Shown in pieces: positions 1-7,550 of a stretch of 50,746 bases of DNA. The stretch covers positions 1 through 50,746 of the forward strand of contig DASSZD010000167.1 of NCBI GenBank assembly GCA_035702985.1, written 5' to 3'. Both the position numbers and the translations under genes were made by a program. Numbering within the stretch: the first letter of the stretch is position 1; every line of letters starts with the position of its first letter. The notes beneath the pieces were generated by a model, which did no database searches, had not been told where the DNA came from, and saw nothing but the letters and a program-made list of their open reading frames with translations. Origin of the DNA: JAKAXG01 sp035702985. Lineage in GTDB: Bacteria; Actinomycetota; Acidimicrobiia; Acidimicrobiales; Palsa-688.

Positions 1-3
1 GGG

Positions 4-27
4 TCCGTCCGGTCGGACGGAGATTTT
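4..27 (+). terminator. Candidate intrinsic terminator of an upstream gene outside the window
   Basis: An inverted repeat (TCCGTCCG at 4-11, CGGACGGA at 14-21) is followed at once by AGATTTT. A GC hairpin plus a short T-run is the usual rho-independent layout. The central 2-nt gap means the real stem is about 7 bp with a 4-nt loop. The gene it would end lies left of the window. Confidence 0.5.
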
Positions 28-35
28 CCCCCGGA

Positions 36-52
36 TACCACTAATCGTGGTA
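36..52. promoter_or_regulatory. Operator-like palindrome in the promoter of the secreted hydrolase
   Basis: TACCAC (36-41) and GTGGTA (47-52) form a perfect 6-bp inverted repeat around TAATC. A TACGGT hexamer (54-59) of the TANNNT type lies just downstream, so a protein bound here would cover the -35/-10 region. The binding protein is unknown. Confidence 0.35.
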
Positions 53-84
53 ATACGGTTCCTACACGTAACAGGGGGAGAACA

Positions 85-1653
85 GTGAGAACACGGACCA
101 CCCGGTCCGCCGGCGCCGTCGCGTCGGCGGTCGCTCTCAGCGCTACCACGATCCTCACCATCGGAGGCCCCGGAGTGGCCGCAGCCGGGGCGGTGCCGGC
201 CACCTCGGCGGCGCCGCCGTGCGGTACCACCCCCTACAACCTCCTGCCGAGCACCCTCCCGAACATCACCATCTTCAACCCGTGGTGCGATCCCACCAGC
301 GCCGACCCCACGGCCACGTTCGCGTCGCTGGACGGCTCGACGGTGTACGCCGGCATCATCGATGACAGCCCGGCCGGCGGCTTCACCGCCGGGGGCCAGT
401 CGGCGTACCGGGTGGAGGTCCCGAGACACTGGAACGGGACTCTGGTGATGTTCGCCCACGGCTACGCCGGTACCGGCACCACGGTGGGGGTGGACGACGC
501 CACCCTGCGCCAGTACTACGTCGACCACGGATTCGCCTGGGCGGCTTCGAGCTACGCCATGAACGGCTACGACGTGGGCACCGGCGTGGTCGACACCCAT
601 GACCTGCTCGAGGCGTTCCCGTCGATCACCGGCCACCGGCCCCGGAGCGTGCTCATGAGCGGCCTGTCCATGGGTGGGGCCATCACCGCGGTGGAGATAG
701 AGCACTACCGCAACACCTTCGTCGGGGCCATGCCGTACTGCGGGGTGATCGGGGGGAACGACCTGTTCAACTTCTTCCTGGGCGCCAACGTGACCGCCGC
801 CGCCGTCACCGGGACCAGCATCTCCTTCCCGTCCGTGTCGGGAGCGGCCGCCTACGCACCCACCTATGACGCCCAGGTCCTGTCGGAGCTGCCTAAGCTC
901 GGTATCTCGACCACCAGCCCGCACACCACCGACCTGACGGCCCTCGGCCGGGAGTGGGCCAACGCCGTGGAGCACCAGTCCGGCGGCATCCGCCCCGGGT
1001 TCGCCAGCGCCATCTCCTACTGGGACGCCCCGGGCTTCCCGTCGGGCTCCCAGCTCCCGTTCCTCTTCGGCCTGTACCCGGGGCTCACCGGCGGCGGCAT
1101 CGGCTACCTGACCGGCAACGTCACGGACAACACCCGCACCTTCTACGACTTCAGCCCCCGCCCGGGCTACTTCGACCCGGGGTCGCTGGAGCTCAACGAG
1201 CAGGCCCTGCGGGTGAGCCGCACGGTGCCGTTCTCGACCGATCCGACCGCCACCGAACTGCCTGACGTCACCGGGACGCCCGGCATCCCGGTCGTGTCGG
1301 TGCACGGGATCGGCGACCTGTTCGTGCCGTTCTCCATGGAGCAGGACTACGCCCGGCTGGCCGACGCGCACGGCCAGGGGTACCTGTTCGTGTCCCGGGC
1401 CATCCGGGAGGTGGGCCACTGCGACTACACCCAGCCCGAGCTGCAGTCGGCATTCGCATCACTCGTCAACTGGATCCACACCGGGCAGCGGGCCGCCGGG
1501 GACAACATCCTCGATCCGCGGGCGGTGTCGTCACCCACGTTCGGCTGCCGGTTCACCGTGGGACCGCACCCGGCCTTCCAGGGGGTGGCCTGCCCCACCG
1601 GCGGCGACCGGGGCCAGCAGGACGGTCAGGGCCAGAACCAGCAGGGCGACTAG
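85..1653 (+). CDS. Secreted alpha/beta hydrolase (esterase/lipase-like)
   Basis: 522 aa, starting at GTG 85 with a purine-rich ribosome site (GGGGGAG, 74-80) four bases upstream. Residues 1 to about 35 form a signal peptide (basic start, hydrophobic core, Ala-rich cleavage region), so the protein is exported. The nucleophile elbow reads GLSMGG with Ser195. A downstream Asp (HGIGDLF, Asp411) and His (VGHCDY, His445) sit where the family places the rest of the triad. FAHGYAG near residue 120 fits the oxyanion loop. The C-terminus ends in a Gly/Gln-rich tail. The substrate cannot be read from the sequence: secreted esterases, lipases and polyester or oligomer hydrolases all share this frame. The gene appears monocistronic, with its own promoter and a hairpin downstream. 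Confidence 0.85.
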   Translation: MRTRTTRSAGAVASAVALSATTILTIGGPGVAAAGAVPATSAAPPCGTTPYNLLPSTLPNITIFNPWCDPTSADPTATFASLDGSTVYAGIIDDSPAGGFTAGGQSAYRVEVPRHWNGTLVMFAHGYAGTGTTVGVDDATLRQYYVDHGFAWAASSYAMNGYDVGTGVVDTHDLLEAFPSITGHRPRSVLMSGLSMGGAITAVEIEHYRNTFVGAMPYCGVIGGNDLFNFFLGANVTAAAVTGTSISFPSVSGAAAYAPTYDAQVLSELPKLGISTTSPHTTDLTALGREWANAVEHQSGGIRPGFASAISYWDAPGFPSGSQLPFLFGLYPGLTGGGIGYLTGNVTDNTRTFYDFSPRPGYFDPGSLELNEQALRVSRTVPFSTDPTATELPDVTGTPGIPVVSVHGIGDLFVPFSMEQDYARLADAHGQGYLFVSRAIREVGHCDYTQPELQSAFASLVNWIHTGQRAAGDNILDPRAVSSPTFGCRFTVGPHPAFQGVACPTGGDRGQQDGQGQNQQGD

Positions 1654-1709
1654 CGGGGCCCGCCCCCGGGAGGCCCCGACCCGGCCCTCCCGGGTCTCTG
1701 CCGCTCGAA

Positions 1710-1729
1710 CGGGTGACCGAAGTCACCCG
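1710..1729 (+). terminator. Hairpin after the secreted hydrolase
   Basis: CGGGTGAC (1710-1717) pairs perfectly with GTCACCCG (1722-1729) around a CGAA tetraloop, 57 bp after the hydrolase stop codon. There is no T-run, so it may terminate weakly or only stabilise the 3' end. Confidence 0.4.
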
Positions 1730-1772
1730 CAGAAGTGGAAGTTCCTCCTCCGTATCTGGTTGGTAGGTGTAA

Positions 1773-1799
1773 CGATGTGGAGGAACGCCCTCCACATCG
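1773..1799. promoter_or_regulatory. Perfect 27-bp palindrome upstream of the MFS-TetR operon
   Basis: CGATGTGGAGG (1773-1783) and CCTCCACATCG (1789-1799) are exact reverse complements around AACGC. The site ends 25 bp before the ATG of the exporter whose operon also encodes a TetR regulator. Length and symmetry suit a TetR dimer operator, implying autorepression. An RNA hairpin in the leader is an alternative reading. Confidence 0.55.
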
Positions 1800-1824
1800 A
1801 CCTCCCCGTCTGGAGCCCCCCGCA

Positions 1825-3318
1825 ATGACGCTGACCGACCAGATCCCGGACGTCCCGGCCGCCCCCGCCACCGGCGACCGGGGGGGCAACCACCGGTGGT
1901 GGATCCTCGCCGCCCTCACCGTGGCCCAGCTCATGGTGGTGCTCGACGCCACCGTGGTCAACATCGCCCTGCCCTCGGCACAGCACGCCCTGGGCTTCTC
2001 CACCGCCGACCGGCAGTGGATCATCACCGCCTACGCCCTGGCGTTCGGCAGCCTGCTCCTGCTCGGCGGCCGGCTGTCGGACCTGTTCGGGGCCCGCCGG
2101 GTGCTGATCATCGGCATGACCGGTTTCGCCGCCGCGTCGGCCCTCGGCGGGGCGGCCACCGGGTTCCCCATGCTGGTCATCGCCCGGGCCGTGCAGGGCG
2201 TGTTCGGGGCCCTCCTGGCCCCCTCGGCGCTGTCCCAGCTGACCACCACGTTCAGCAACCCGGCCGAGCGGGGCAAGGCGTTCGGGATCTTCGGGGCGGT
2301 GGCCGGGGCCGGGGGCGCGGTGGGGCTCATCCTCGGCGGAGCCCTGACCCAGTACCTGGACTGGCGCTGGTGCCTGTACGTCAACGACGTGCTGGTCCTG
2401 TTCGCCCTGGCCGGCGCCCTCGCCTTCCTGCCCCGCAGCCAGCGCCGGCAGGGGGTGAAGATCGACTGGCCCGGCGTGGTCGTGGTGGTAGCCGGCCTGG
2501 TCGGCATCGTCTACGGATTCGCCGAGGCCGACACCCGGGGCTGGTCCGACCCGCTGACCCTGTCGCTGCTGGTCATCGGTGTGGCCCTGCTGGCGGTGTT
2601 CGTGGCCATCGAGCACCGCTCCCCCCACCCGCTGCTGCCCCTGCGGGTCCTGTCTGACCGGAACCGGTCGGCCGCCAACCTGGTGATCCTGGTGTCGGGC
2701 ATCGGGATGTTCGGGGTGTTCCTCTTCCTCACCTACTACGTCCAGCTGATCCTGGGCTTCTCGCCGATCATGTCCGGGGTGGCCTTCCTGCCCATGATCG
2801 GCATGCTCATCGTGGTGTCCAGCGTCGCCACCGCCGCCCTGTTGCCCCGGTTCGGCCCGCGCTGGCTGGTAGCCGCCGGGATGGCCCTGGCCGCCGTCGG
2901 TCTGGTCCTCTTCGCCCAGCTCAGGGTGGGTTCCACCTACGCCGGAGGCATCGTCCCCGGCCTCCTCGTCATGGGGGTGGGCCTGGGCCTGGTGTTCGGC
3001 GCCGCCATGAACGTGGCCACCTCCGGCACCGACTCCCACGACGCCGGGGTGGCCTCCGCCCTGCCCAACATCGGCCAGCAGGTAGGCGGTTCGATCGGCA
3101 CCGCCCTTCTCAACACCCTGGCCGCCTCGGCCGCCACCTCCTACATCCAGTCCCACGGGGCCTCGAGGACGGGCATAGCCATGGCGTCGGTGCACGGCGA
3201 CGACCTGGCGTTCTGGGTGGCCGCCGGGGTGTTCGCAGCCGGGGCGGTCCTGGCCGCTCTCATCTTCGGCCGGGGGCCGCTCACCGTCGAGCACGCCGCC
3301 GCCCCGGGCGTGCTCTGA
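1825..3318 (+). CDS. MFS drug exporter, DHA2 (EmrB/QacA) family
   Basis: 497 aa. ATG 1825 is chosen because it has GGAG (1812-1815) nine bases upstream; an in-frame GTG at 1735 would add 30 residues with no membrane character and would run through the palindrome. The protein is almost entirely hydrophobic, consistent with 14 membrane spans. The first span carries the DHA2 motif LDATVVNIALP, and the loop after span 2 has the MFS motif GGRLSDLFGARRV. Such proteins expel amphipathic drugs, dyes or metabolites by proton antiport. A TetR gene starts 8 bp after the stop, the usual repressor/efflux arrangement, so expression is probably induced by the exported compound. Confidence 0.9.
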   Translation: MTLTDQIPDVPAAPATGDRGGNHRWWILAALTVAQLMVVLDATVVNIALPSAQHALGFSTADRQWIITAYALAFGSLLLLGGRLSDLFGARRVLIIGMTGFAAASALGGAATGFPMLVIARAVQGVFGALLAPSALSQLTTTFSNPAERGKAFGIFGAVAGAGGAVGLILGGALTQYLDWRWCLYVNDVLVLFALAGALAFLPRSQRRQGVKIDWPGVVVVVAGLVGIVYGFAEADTRGWSDPLTLSLLVIGVALLAVFVAIEHRSPHPLLPLRVLSDRNRSAANLVILVSGIGMFGVFLFLTYYVQLILGFSPIMSGVAFLPMIGMLIVVSSVATAALLPRFGPRWLVAAGMALAAVGLVLFAQLRVGSTYAGGIVPGLLVMGVGLGLVFGAAMNVATSGTDSHDAGVASALPNIGQQVGGSIGTALLNTLAASAATSYIQSHGASRTGIAMASVHGDDLAFWVAAGVFAAGAVLAALIFGRGPLTVEHAAAPGVL

Positions 3319-3326
3319 TCCGGTCA

Positions 3327-4025
3327 GTGCCCACCGAGGAGCGCACCACCTCCCGGGCCGCCACCCGCAGGCTGCGCCGGGACGCCGAGGCCAACCGGCA
3401 GCAGATCCTCGAGGCCGCCGGCCGGCTGATGGCCGAGCGGGGCCTGGCCACCCCGCTGGAGGACATCGCGGCCGCAGCCGGTGTCGGCATCGCCACCCTG
3501 TACCGGCGCTTCCCGAGCCGGGAGGAGCTGGTGGAGGCCCTCTTCGAGGACCGGTTGGCCGCCTACCTGGCCGATCTCGAAACGGCGGCGGCCATGCCCG
3601 ACGGCTGGCAGGCGCTCACCTGGTACCTGCGATCCGCCTCGGCCCGCCAGGTCGCCGACCGGGCCCTCAAGGAGCTCCTGGAACACGATCCGGGCCACGG
3701 CACGGTCAGCCGCCTGCTCGAACGACTGTGGCCGCTGGCCGAGACCCTGGTCGAGCGGGCCCGGGCCACCGGGCGCCTGCGCCGCGACTTCACGGTCGTC
3801 GACCTGGTCTTCGTCCAGCAGATGCTGGCCTCCATCGGGACCGCCACCCTCCCACTCAACGCCACCGCCTGGGAGCGTTACCTGACCATCGTCGTCGACG
3901 GCATGGTCACCTCCCGCCGCGACGCCACCCCTCCGGGTCAGCCTGCGCTCACGGTGGCCCAGTTGGAGGCCCTGCACGCCAACCGGGCGTCCCAGCCGGG
4001 CCAGCCCAGGTACTGCGCCCGGTAG
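3327..4025 (+). CDS. TetR/AcrR-family transcriptional regulator
   Basis: 232 aa from GTG 3327, 8 bp after the MFS gene, so co-transcribed with it. The N-terminal TetR DNA-binding domain is clear at about residues 22-70: NRQQILEAAGRLMAERG, then the recognition-helix region DIAAAAGVGIATLYRRFPSR. The remaining helical domain, variable in this family, would bind ligand. The most economical reading is a repressor of its own operon acting at the palindrome at 1773-1799. Its stop codon (TAG, 4023-4025) directly abuts the stop codon of the convergent kinase gene (4026-4028) with no base between. Confidence 0.88.
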   Translation: MPTEERTTSRAATRRLRRDAEANRQQILEAAGRLMAERGLATPLEDIAAAAGVGIATLYRRFPSREELVEALFEDRLAAYLADLETAAAMPDGWQALTWYLRSASARQVADRALKELLEHDPGHGTVSRLLERLWPLAETLVERARATGRLRRDFTVVDLVFVQQMLASIGTATLPLNATAWERYLTIVVDGMVTSRRDATPPGQPALTVAQLEALHANRASQPGQPRYCAR

Positions 4026-4820
4026 CTACAGGTACCGGCGGGCGGCCGATTCGGCCTGCGCCCGGTAGCCGCCGCCGAACAGGACGGTGTGGACCAGCAG
4101 CGGGTACAGCTGCCAGAGCTGCACCCGCCCGGTCCACCCGTCGTCGAGCGGACGGGTGTCGTTGTAGGCGCCGAGCAGCCGGCCGGGGACCGGGCCGAAC
4201 AGGGCGAGCATGGCCAGATCCTCCTCGGGGTGGCCGCCGTGCACCGACGGGTCTATCAGCCACGGCCGGTCGCCGGGGCCCCACAACACGTTGCCCCACC
4301 ACAGGTCGCCGTGCAGCAGGGCGGGCGGCCCGGGCGGGATCAGCCGGCCCAGCCGGGCGGCCAGCCGGCCTACCAGGTCGCCGAGCCCGCAACGGTCGGC
4401 CAGACCCATCAGCCGGTGGCCGTAGAAGGCGGCGGGGTCGGCGGCGGGGGTCGGGTCCACCCGGCAGGCTCCGATCCACGACGACCCGCCGCCCCACTCC
4501 CCGGGCTGGGTGCGGTGCAGCACGGCCAGGGACCGCCCCAGCTCCGCCTCGGCCGCGGCGCTGCGCCCACCGTGACCGACCCAACTGGTGACCAGGACCC
4601 CGCCGGAAGCGTGGACGACCGACGGGACGGGCGGCCCGGCTTCGACGGCGGCCAGCCGGCGCAGCCCGGCGGCTTCGTCGGCCACCCCCGGACCGGTCTT
4701 GATCACCATGTCGCCGTGGCGGGGGTGGTGGAGGCGCCACACGTTGGCGGCCAGCCGGGCGCCGACGGTGGCCCCGGCCAGCTCAGCCGGTACGGGCGGA
4801 CAGTTCGGCGATGAGCCCAC
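4026..4820 (-). CDS. Fructosamine/ribulosamine kinase family protein
   Basis: 264 aa, read from GTG 4820, overlapping the end of the phosphatase gene by 38 bp. The fold is aminoglycoside-phosphotransferase-like: an N-lobe strand with a Lys (DMVIKTGPG), the catalytic loop LLHGDLWWGN typical of fructosamine-3-kinase homologues (HGDLWxGN), and the metal-binding Asp in WLIDPSVHGG. Family members phosphorylate sugar adducts on protein amines, which destabilises the adduct and repairs glycated protein. Bacterial members tend to prefer ribulosamines and erythrulosamines. Coupling to an LMW phosphatase gene strengthens that assignment. A phosphotransferase acting on another small molecule cannot be excluded. 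Confidence 0.8.
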   Translation of the reverse strand: MGSSPNCPPVPAELAGATVGARLAANVWRLHHPRHGDMVIKTGPGVADEAAGLRRLAAVEAGPPVPSVVHASGGVLVTSWVGHGGRSAAAEAELGRSLAVLHRTQPGEWGGGSSWIGACRVDPTPAADPAAFYGHRLMGLADRCGLGDLVGRLAARLGRLIPPGPPALLHGDLWWGNVLWGPGDRPWLIDPSVHGGHPEEDLAMLALFGPVPGRLLGAYNDTRPLDDGWTGRVQLWQLYPLLVHTVLFGGGYRAQAESAARRYL

Positions 4821-5259
4821 GGCAGGACCGCTCGATCATGGCCAGGGCCCGGTCGAAGCCGGCGCCGTCCATCCCCCACGGGTCGGGCACCTCGGCGTCG
4901 GGGCCGCCCTCGGGATCGAAGTGACGCAGCAGCCTGATCTTCCCCGGGTCGGTGCCCGCAGGGGCCAACTGCCGCACCGCCTGCCGGTTGGCCCGGTCGG
5001 CGCACAGGATGAGGTCGGCCGCCTCCACGTCGGCCGCGCCGATCTGGCGGGCCCGATGGCCGCCGGCCGGCCACCCGTTGCGGACCAGGGCGGCCGCGGC
5101 CTGCCGGTCGGCCGCCTCGCCGACGTGGTAGCCGGCCGTGCCGAACGACTCCACCGTGATCCGGCCCTCCAGCCCGGCCCGGCGAACCAGGGCGTCAGCC
5201 ACGCCGGCGGCCATCGGCGAACGGCAGATGTTGCCCAGACAGACCATCGCCACCCTCAC
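4783..5259 (-). CDS. Low-molecular-weight protein-tyrosine-phosphatase family protein
   Basis: 158 aa. GTG 5259 is chosen over a longer in-frame start (5301) because AAGGAG (complement of 5265-5270) lies five bases upstream. The P-loop CLGNICRSP near the N-terminus matches the C(X)5R(S/T) signature, and DPWGMDG later supplies the general-acid Asp of the DP loop. It is a cytosolic phosphatase. The gene is translationally coupled to the fructosamine-kinase homologue, with its last 38 bp overlapping the start of that gene. In other organisms, LMW phosphatases next to this kinase family remove the 5-phosphate from ribulose-5-phosphate adducts on proteins. That role is proposed here; phosphotyrosine or arsenate chemistry are alternatives. 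Confidence 0.87.
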   Translation of the reverse strand: MRVAMVCLGNICRSPMAAGVADALVRRAGLEGRITVESFGTAGYHVGEAADRQAAAALVRNGWPAGGHRARQIGAADVEAADLILCADRANRQAVRQLAPAGTDPGKIRLLRHFDPEGGPDAEVPDPWGMDGAGFDRALAMIERSCRGLIAELSARTG

Positions 5260-5300
5260 ATGCGCTCCTTTCCGGAAGGTACTTAATACTTCCCTGACCA

Positions 5301-5335
5301 TTCGATGTCACACTGGCCGTTCGATGTCACACTGG
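5301..5335. promoter_or_regulatory. 16-bp direct repeat with 19-bp period upstream of the response regulator
   Basis: TTCGATGTCACACTGG occurs exactly at 5301-5316 and again at 5320-5335. The second copy ends six bases before the ATG of the OmpR-type regulator gene. Tandem half-sites about two helical turns apart suit winged-helix response regulators, so autoregulation is plausible. The 82-bp region is shared with the divergent phosphatase promoter. Confidence 0.4.
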
Positions 5336-5341
5336 GCCGTC

Positions 5342-6022
5342 ATGGCCAGCGAGCCGGGGACCATCGTGGTCGTCGAGGACGACCCACACATTGCCGACCT
5401 GATCGACCTGTACCTGCGCCGGGACGGCCACCGGGTGGTGCAGGTGACCGACGGCGTGGCCGCCCTGGCCGCGGTCGAGCGGGAACGCCCCCGCCTGGTG
5501 GTCCTGGACGTGGGCCTGCCCGGGTCCCTCGACGGGTTCGAGATCTGCCGCCGGATCCGTGACACCAGCCGGGTGCCGGTGATGATGCTGACCGCCCGCG
5601 ACGAGGAGATAGACCGGGTGCTGGGCTTCGAGCTGGGGGCCGACGACTACGTGACCAAGCCGTTCTCCCCCCGGGAGCTGGCGGCCCGGGTCAAGGCCAT
5701 CATTCGCCGGGCCGACGGGCCGCCGCCCGACACCTCGGGCGTGCTGAGGGCCGGCCAGGTGGAAGTCGACACCGGCCGGCGGGAGGCCCGGGTGCAGGGC
5801 CGGGTGGTGCCGCTCGCCACCCGCGAGTTCGACCTGCTGGCCCACCTGGCCCGCAACCGGGGCCTGGCCCTGTCCCGCCAGCAGCTGCTCGACGGTGTGT
5901 GGGGGGTGGGCTGGTACGGCGACGAGCGCACCGTCGACGTCCACGTCGGACAGCTGCGCAAGAAGTTCGGGTCCGACCTGCCGCTGGCCACCGTGTGGGG
6001 CATCGGCTACCGGCTGGACTGA
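5342..6022 (+). CDS. Two-component response regulator, OmpR/PhoB family
   Basis: 226 aa from ATG 5342 (MASEPGTIVVVEDD). An in-frame ATG at 5324 lies inside the direct repeat and is less likely. The receiver domain has the acidic pair VEDD, the phosphoacceptor Asp56 (VVLDVGLPG), the conserved Thr (MLTAR) and Lys (TKPFSP). The C-terminal winged helix runs from about residue 130 (LATREFDLLAHLARN) to the family-typical GIGYRLD end. It is a DNA-binding regulator activated by the kinase encoded four bases downstream. Targets are unknown; the direct repeat upstream of its own gene is the only candidate site visible. Confidence 0.92.
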   Translation: MASEPGTIVVVEDDPHIADLIDLYLRRDGHRVVQVTDGVAALAAVERERPRLVVLDVGLPGSLDGFEICRRIRDTSRVPVMMLTARDEEIDRVLGFELGADDYVTKPFSPRELAARVKAIIRRADGPPPDTSGVLRAGQVEVDTGRREARVQGRVVPLATREFDLLAHLARNRGLALSRQQLLDGVWGVGWYGDERTVDVHVGQLRKKFGSDLPLATVWGIGYRLD

Positions 6023-6026
6023 GCAG

Positions 6027-7550
6027 ATGCGCCGCCGCCTGACCGTGGCCATGGTCCTGATGGTGCTGGCCACGCTGGTGCTGTCCGGACTGTTCAGCCT
6101 GGCCTTCGCCGTGCACAGCACCACCACCCAGACCCGCCGGGAGCTGCAGCGGGAGGCCCAGGGACTGGCGGTGACCGTCCAGAACGAGGCCGACACGGCC
6201 AACCGGACGGACCCGGCCCGGGCCTTGCGCAACGTGCTCAACGCCCTGCGCTCCCCGCTGCGCCTGGACGGATCGGCGGTGGTGGCGGTGCGGACCACCG
6301 GTCAGCTGTTCGACCCGGCCGCCCCCCGGCAGCGGGCGGTGCTCCCGGCCCGGCTGACCGCCGCCCAGCTGCAACCGGCCCGGCTTCTGCGGCTGATCCC
6401 GGTGTCAGGTCAGGCGGGCGGGGCGGTGTTCGCCGCCTTCCCGTACCGGACCCGGATCGACATCCTGGGCACGCCGCGCTCGGTCGTGCAGGTGGTGGTC
6501 CTGACCCGCCGCCCGCCGAGCGCTCTGGCCGTGGCCGGACCGTGGTTCGCGTTGTCGTCGCTGGTGATCCTGATCGTGGCCGGGGTGGTGGCCAGCCGGC
6601 TGGGCCGGCGATTCGTCCGGCCGCTGCGGGCCGCTCAGGAGGTGACCAGCCGCATCGCCGCCGGGGATCTCGACGCCCGGGTGCCCCGGCCGCCGGGCAC
6701 CGACCCGGAGCTGGCTGCGCTGGTGGATTCGGTCAACTCCATGGCCCTCGGGCTGGGCCGGGCCAGGCAGGCGGAACGCCACTTCCTGCAGTCGGTATCG
6801 CATGACCTGCGCACCCCGCTCACGTCCATCCGGGGCTTCGCCGAGGCCATCGAGGACGGCGCCACCGCCGACGCGGTGGCGGCCGCCGGCGTCATCGCCT
6901 CGGAGGCCCGGCGGCTGGAACGCCTGGTCGCCGATCTGCTGGCGCTCGGCACCCTGGAGGCCCGGCGCTTCACGCTCCAGACCGGGCCGGTCGATCTGAC
7001 CGAGTCGGCGGTGGCAGCGGCCGCCGCCTTCGCTCCGGCGGCCGCCGAGCTGGGCCTGGCCCTGGCGGTCGATGCGGACCCGGCCCCGTGTGTGGTGATG
7101 GCCGATCCGGACCGGTTGGCCCAGGTCATCGCCAACCTGGTGGAGAACGCCCTGCGCTACGCCGGCAGCGCCGTCCGGGTCGGCACCCGCCACCGGTCGG
7201 GGGAGGTCGACGTGTGGGTGTCCGACGACGGGCCCGGCATCCCCTCCGAGATGCTGCCCCAGGTGTTCGACCGGCTGTTCGTGGCCCGACCCCGGCCGGA
7301 CCGCCCGATCGGATCCGGCCTGGGCCTGACCATCGTGGCCGAACTGGTGCGGGCCATGGGCGGCCGGGTCCGGGCCGAGTCGCCGGCCGCCGTCGGCGGG
7401 GGGACCCGCATGGTGGTGACCCTGCCGGCGGCGTCCGTCCCGCCGGGGCCGCCAGCCGGTCCGGCTCAGAGGAACGGCAGGGTGGGGAACCGGCCGCCCA
7501 GCACCGGCTCGGGGTCGGATCCCAGCACCCGGTCGAGCACGGTGGCATAG
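6027..7550 (+). CDS. Two-component sensor histidine kinase
   Basis: 507 aa from ATG 6027, four bases after the regulator stop. Order of domains: membrane span at about residues 6-28, extracytoplasmic sensor of about 140 residues, second span near 171-192, HAMP linker, dimerisation/phosphoacceptor helix with VSHDLRTPL (His258), and the ATPase domain with N box LVENALRYA, G1 VSDDGPGIP and G2 GSGLGLTIV. The sensor segment shows no ligand domain I recognise. The gene ends with a Pro/Ser-rich tail of about 35 residues after the ATPase fold. Its last 85 bp overlap, on the opposite strand, the 3' end of the DUF1501 gene, so the tail sequence is constrained by both genes. Confidence 0.92.
   Translation: MRRRLTVAMVLMVLATLVLSGLFSLAFAVHSTTTQTRRELQREAQGLAVTVQNEADTANRTDPARALRNVLNALRSPLRLDGSAVVAVRTTGQLFDPAAPRQRAVLPARLTAAQLQPARLLRLIPVSGQAGGAVFAAFPYRTRIDILGTPRSVVQVVVLTRRPPSALAVAGPWFALSSLVILIVAGVVASRLGRRFVRPLRAAQEVTSRIAAGDLDARVPRPPGTDPELAALVDSVNSMALGLGRARQAERHFLQSVSHDLRTPLTSIRGFAEAIEDGATADAVAAAGVIASEARRLERLVADLLALGTLEARRFTLQTGPVDLTESAVAAAAAFAPAAAELGLALAVDADPAPCVVMADPDRLAQVIANLVENALRYAGSAVRVGTRHRSGEVDVWVSDDGPGIPSEMLPQVFDRLFVARPRPDRPIGSGLGLTIVAELVRAMGGRVRAESPAAVGGGTRMVVTLPAASVPPGPPAGPAQRNGRVGNRPPSTGSGSDPSTRSSTVA

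Noticed and set aside
1723..3294. Long open frame antisense to the MFS exporter
   Set aside because: It is His/Gly/Gln-rich with no domain. It is the mirror of a GC-rich gene, and the opposite strand encodes a clear transporter.
5138..5341. Upstream extension of the response regulator
   Set aside because: It overlaps the phosphatase gene antisense and lacks receiver-domain sequence before MASEPGTIVVVEDD.
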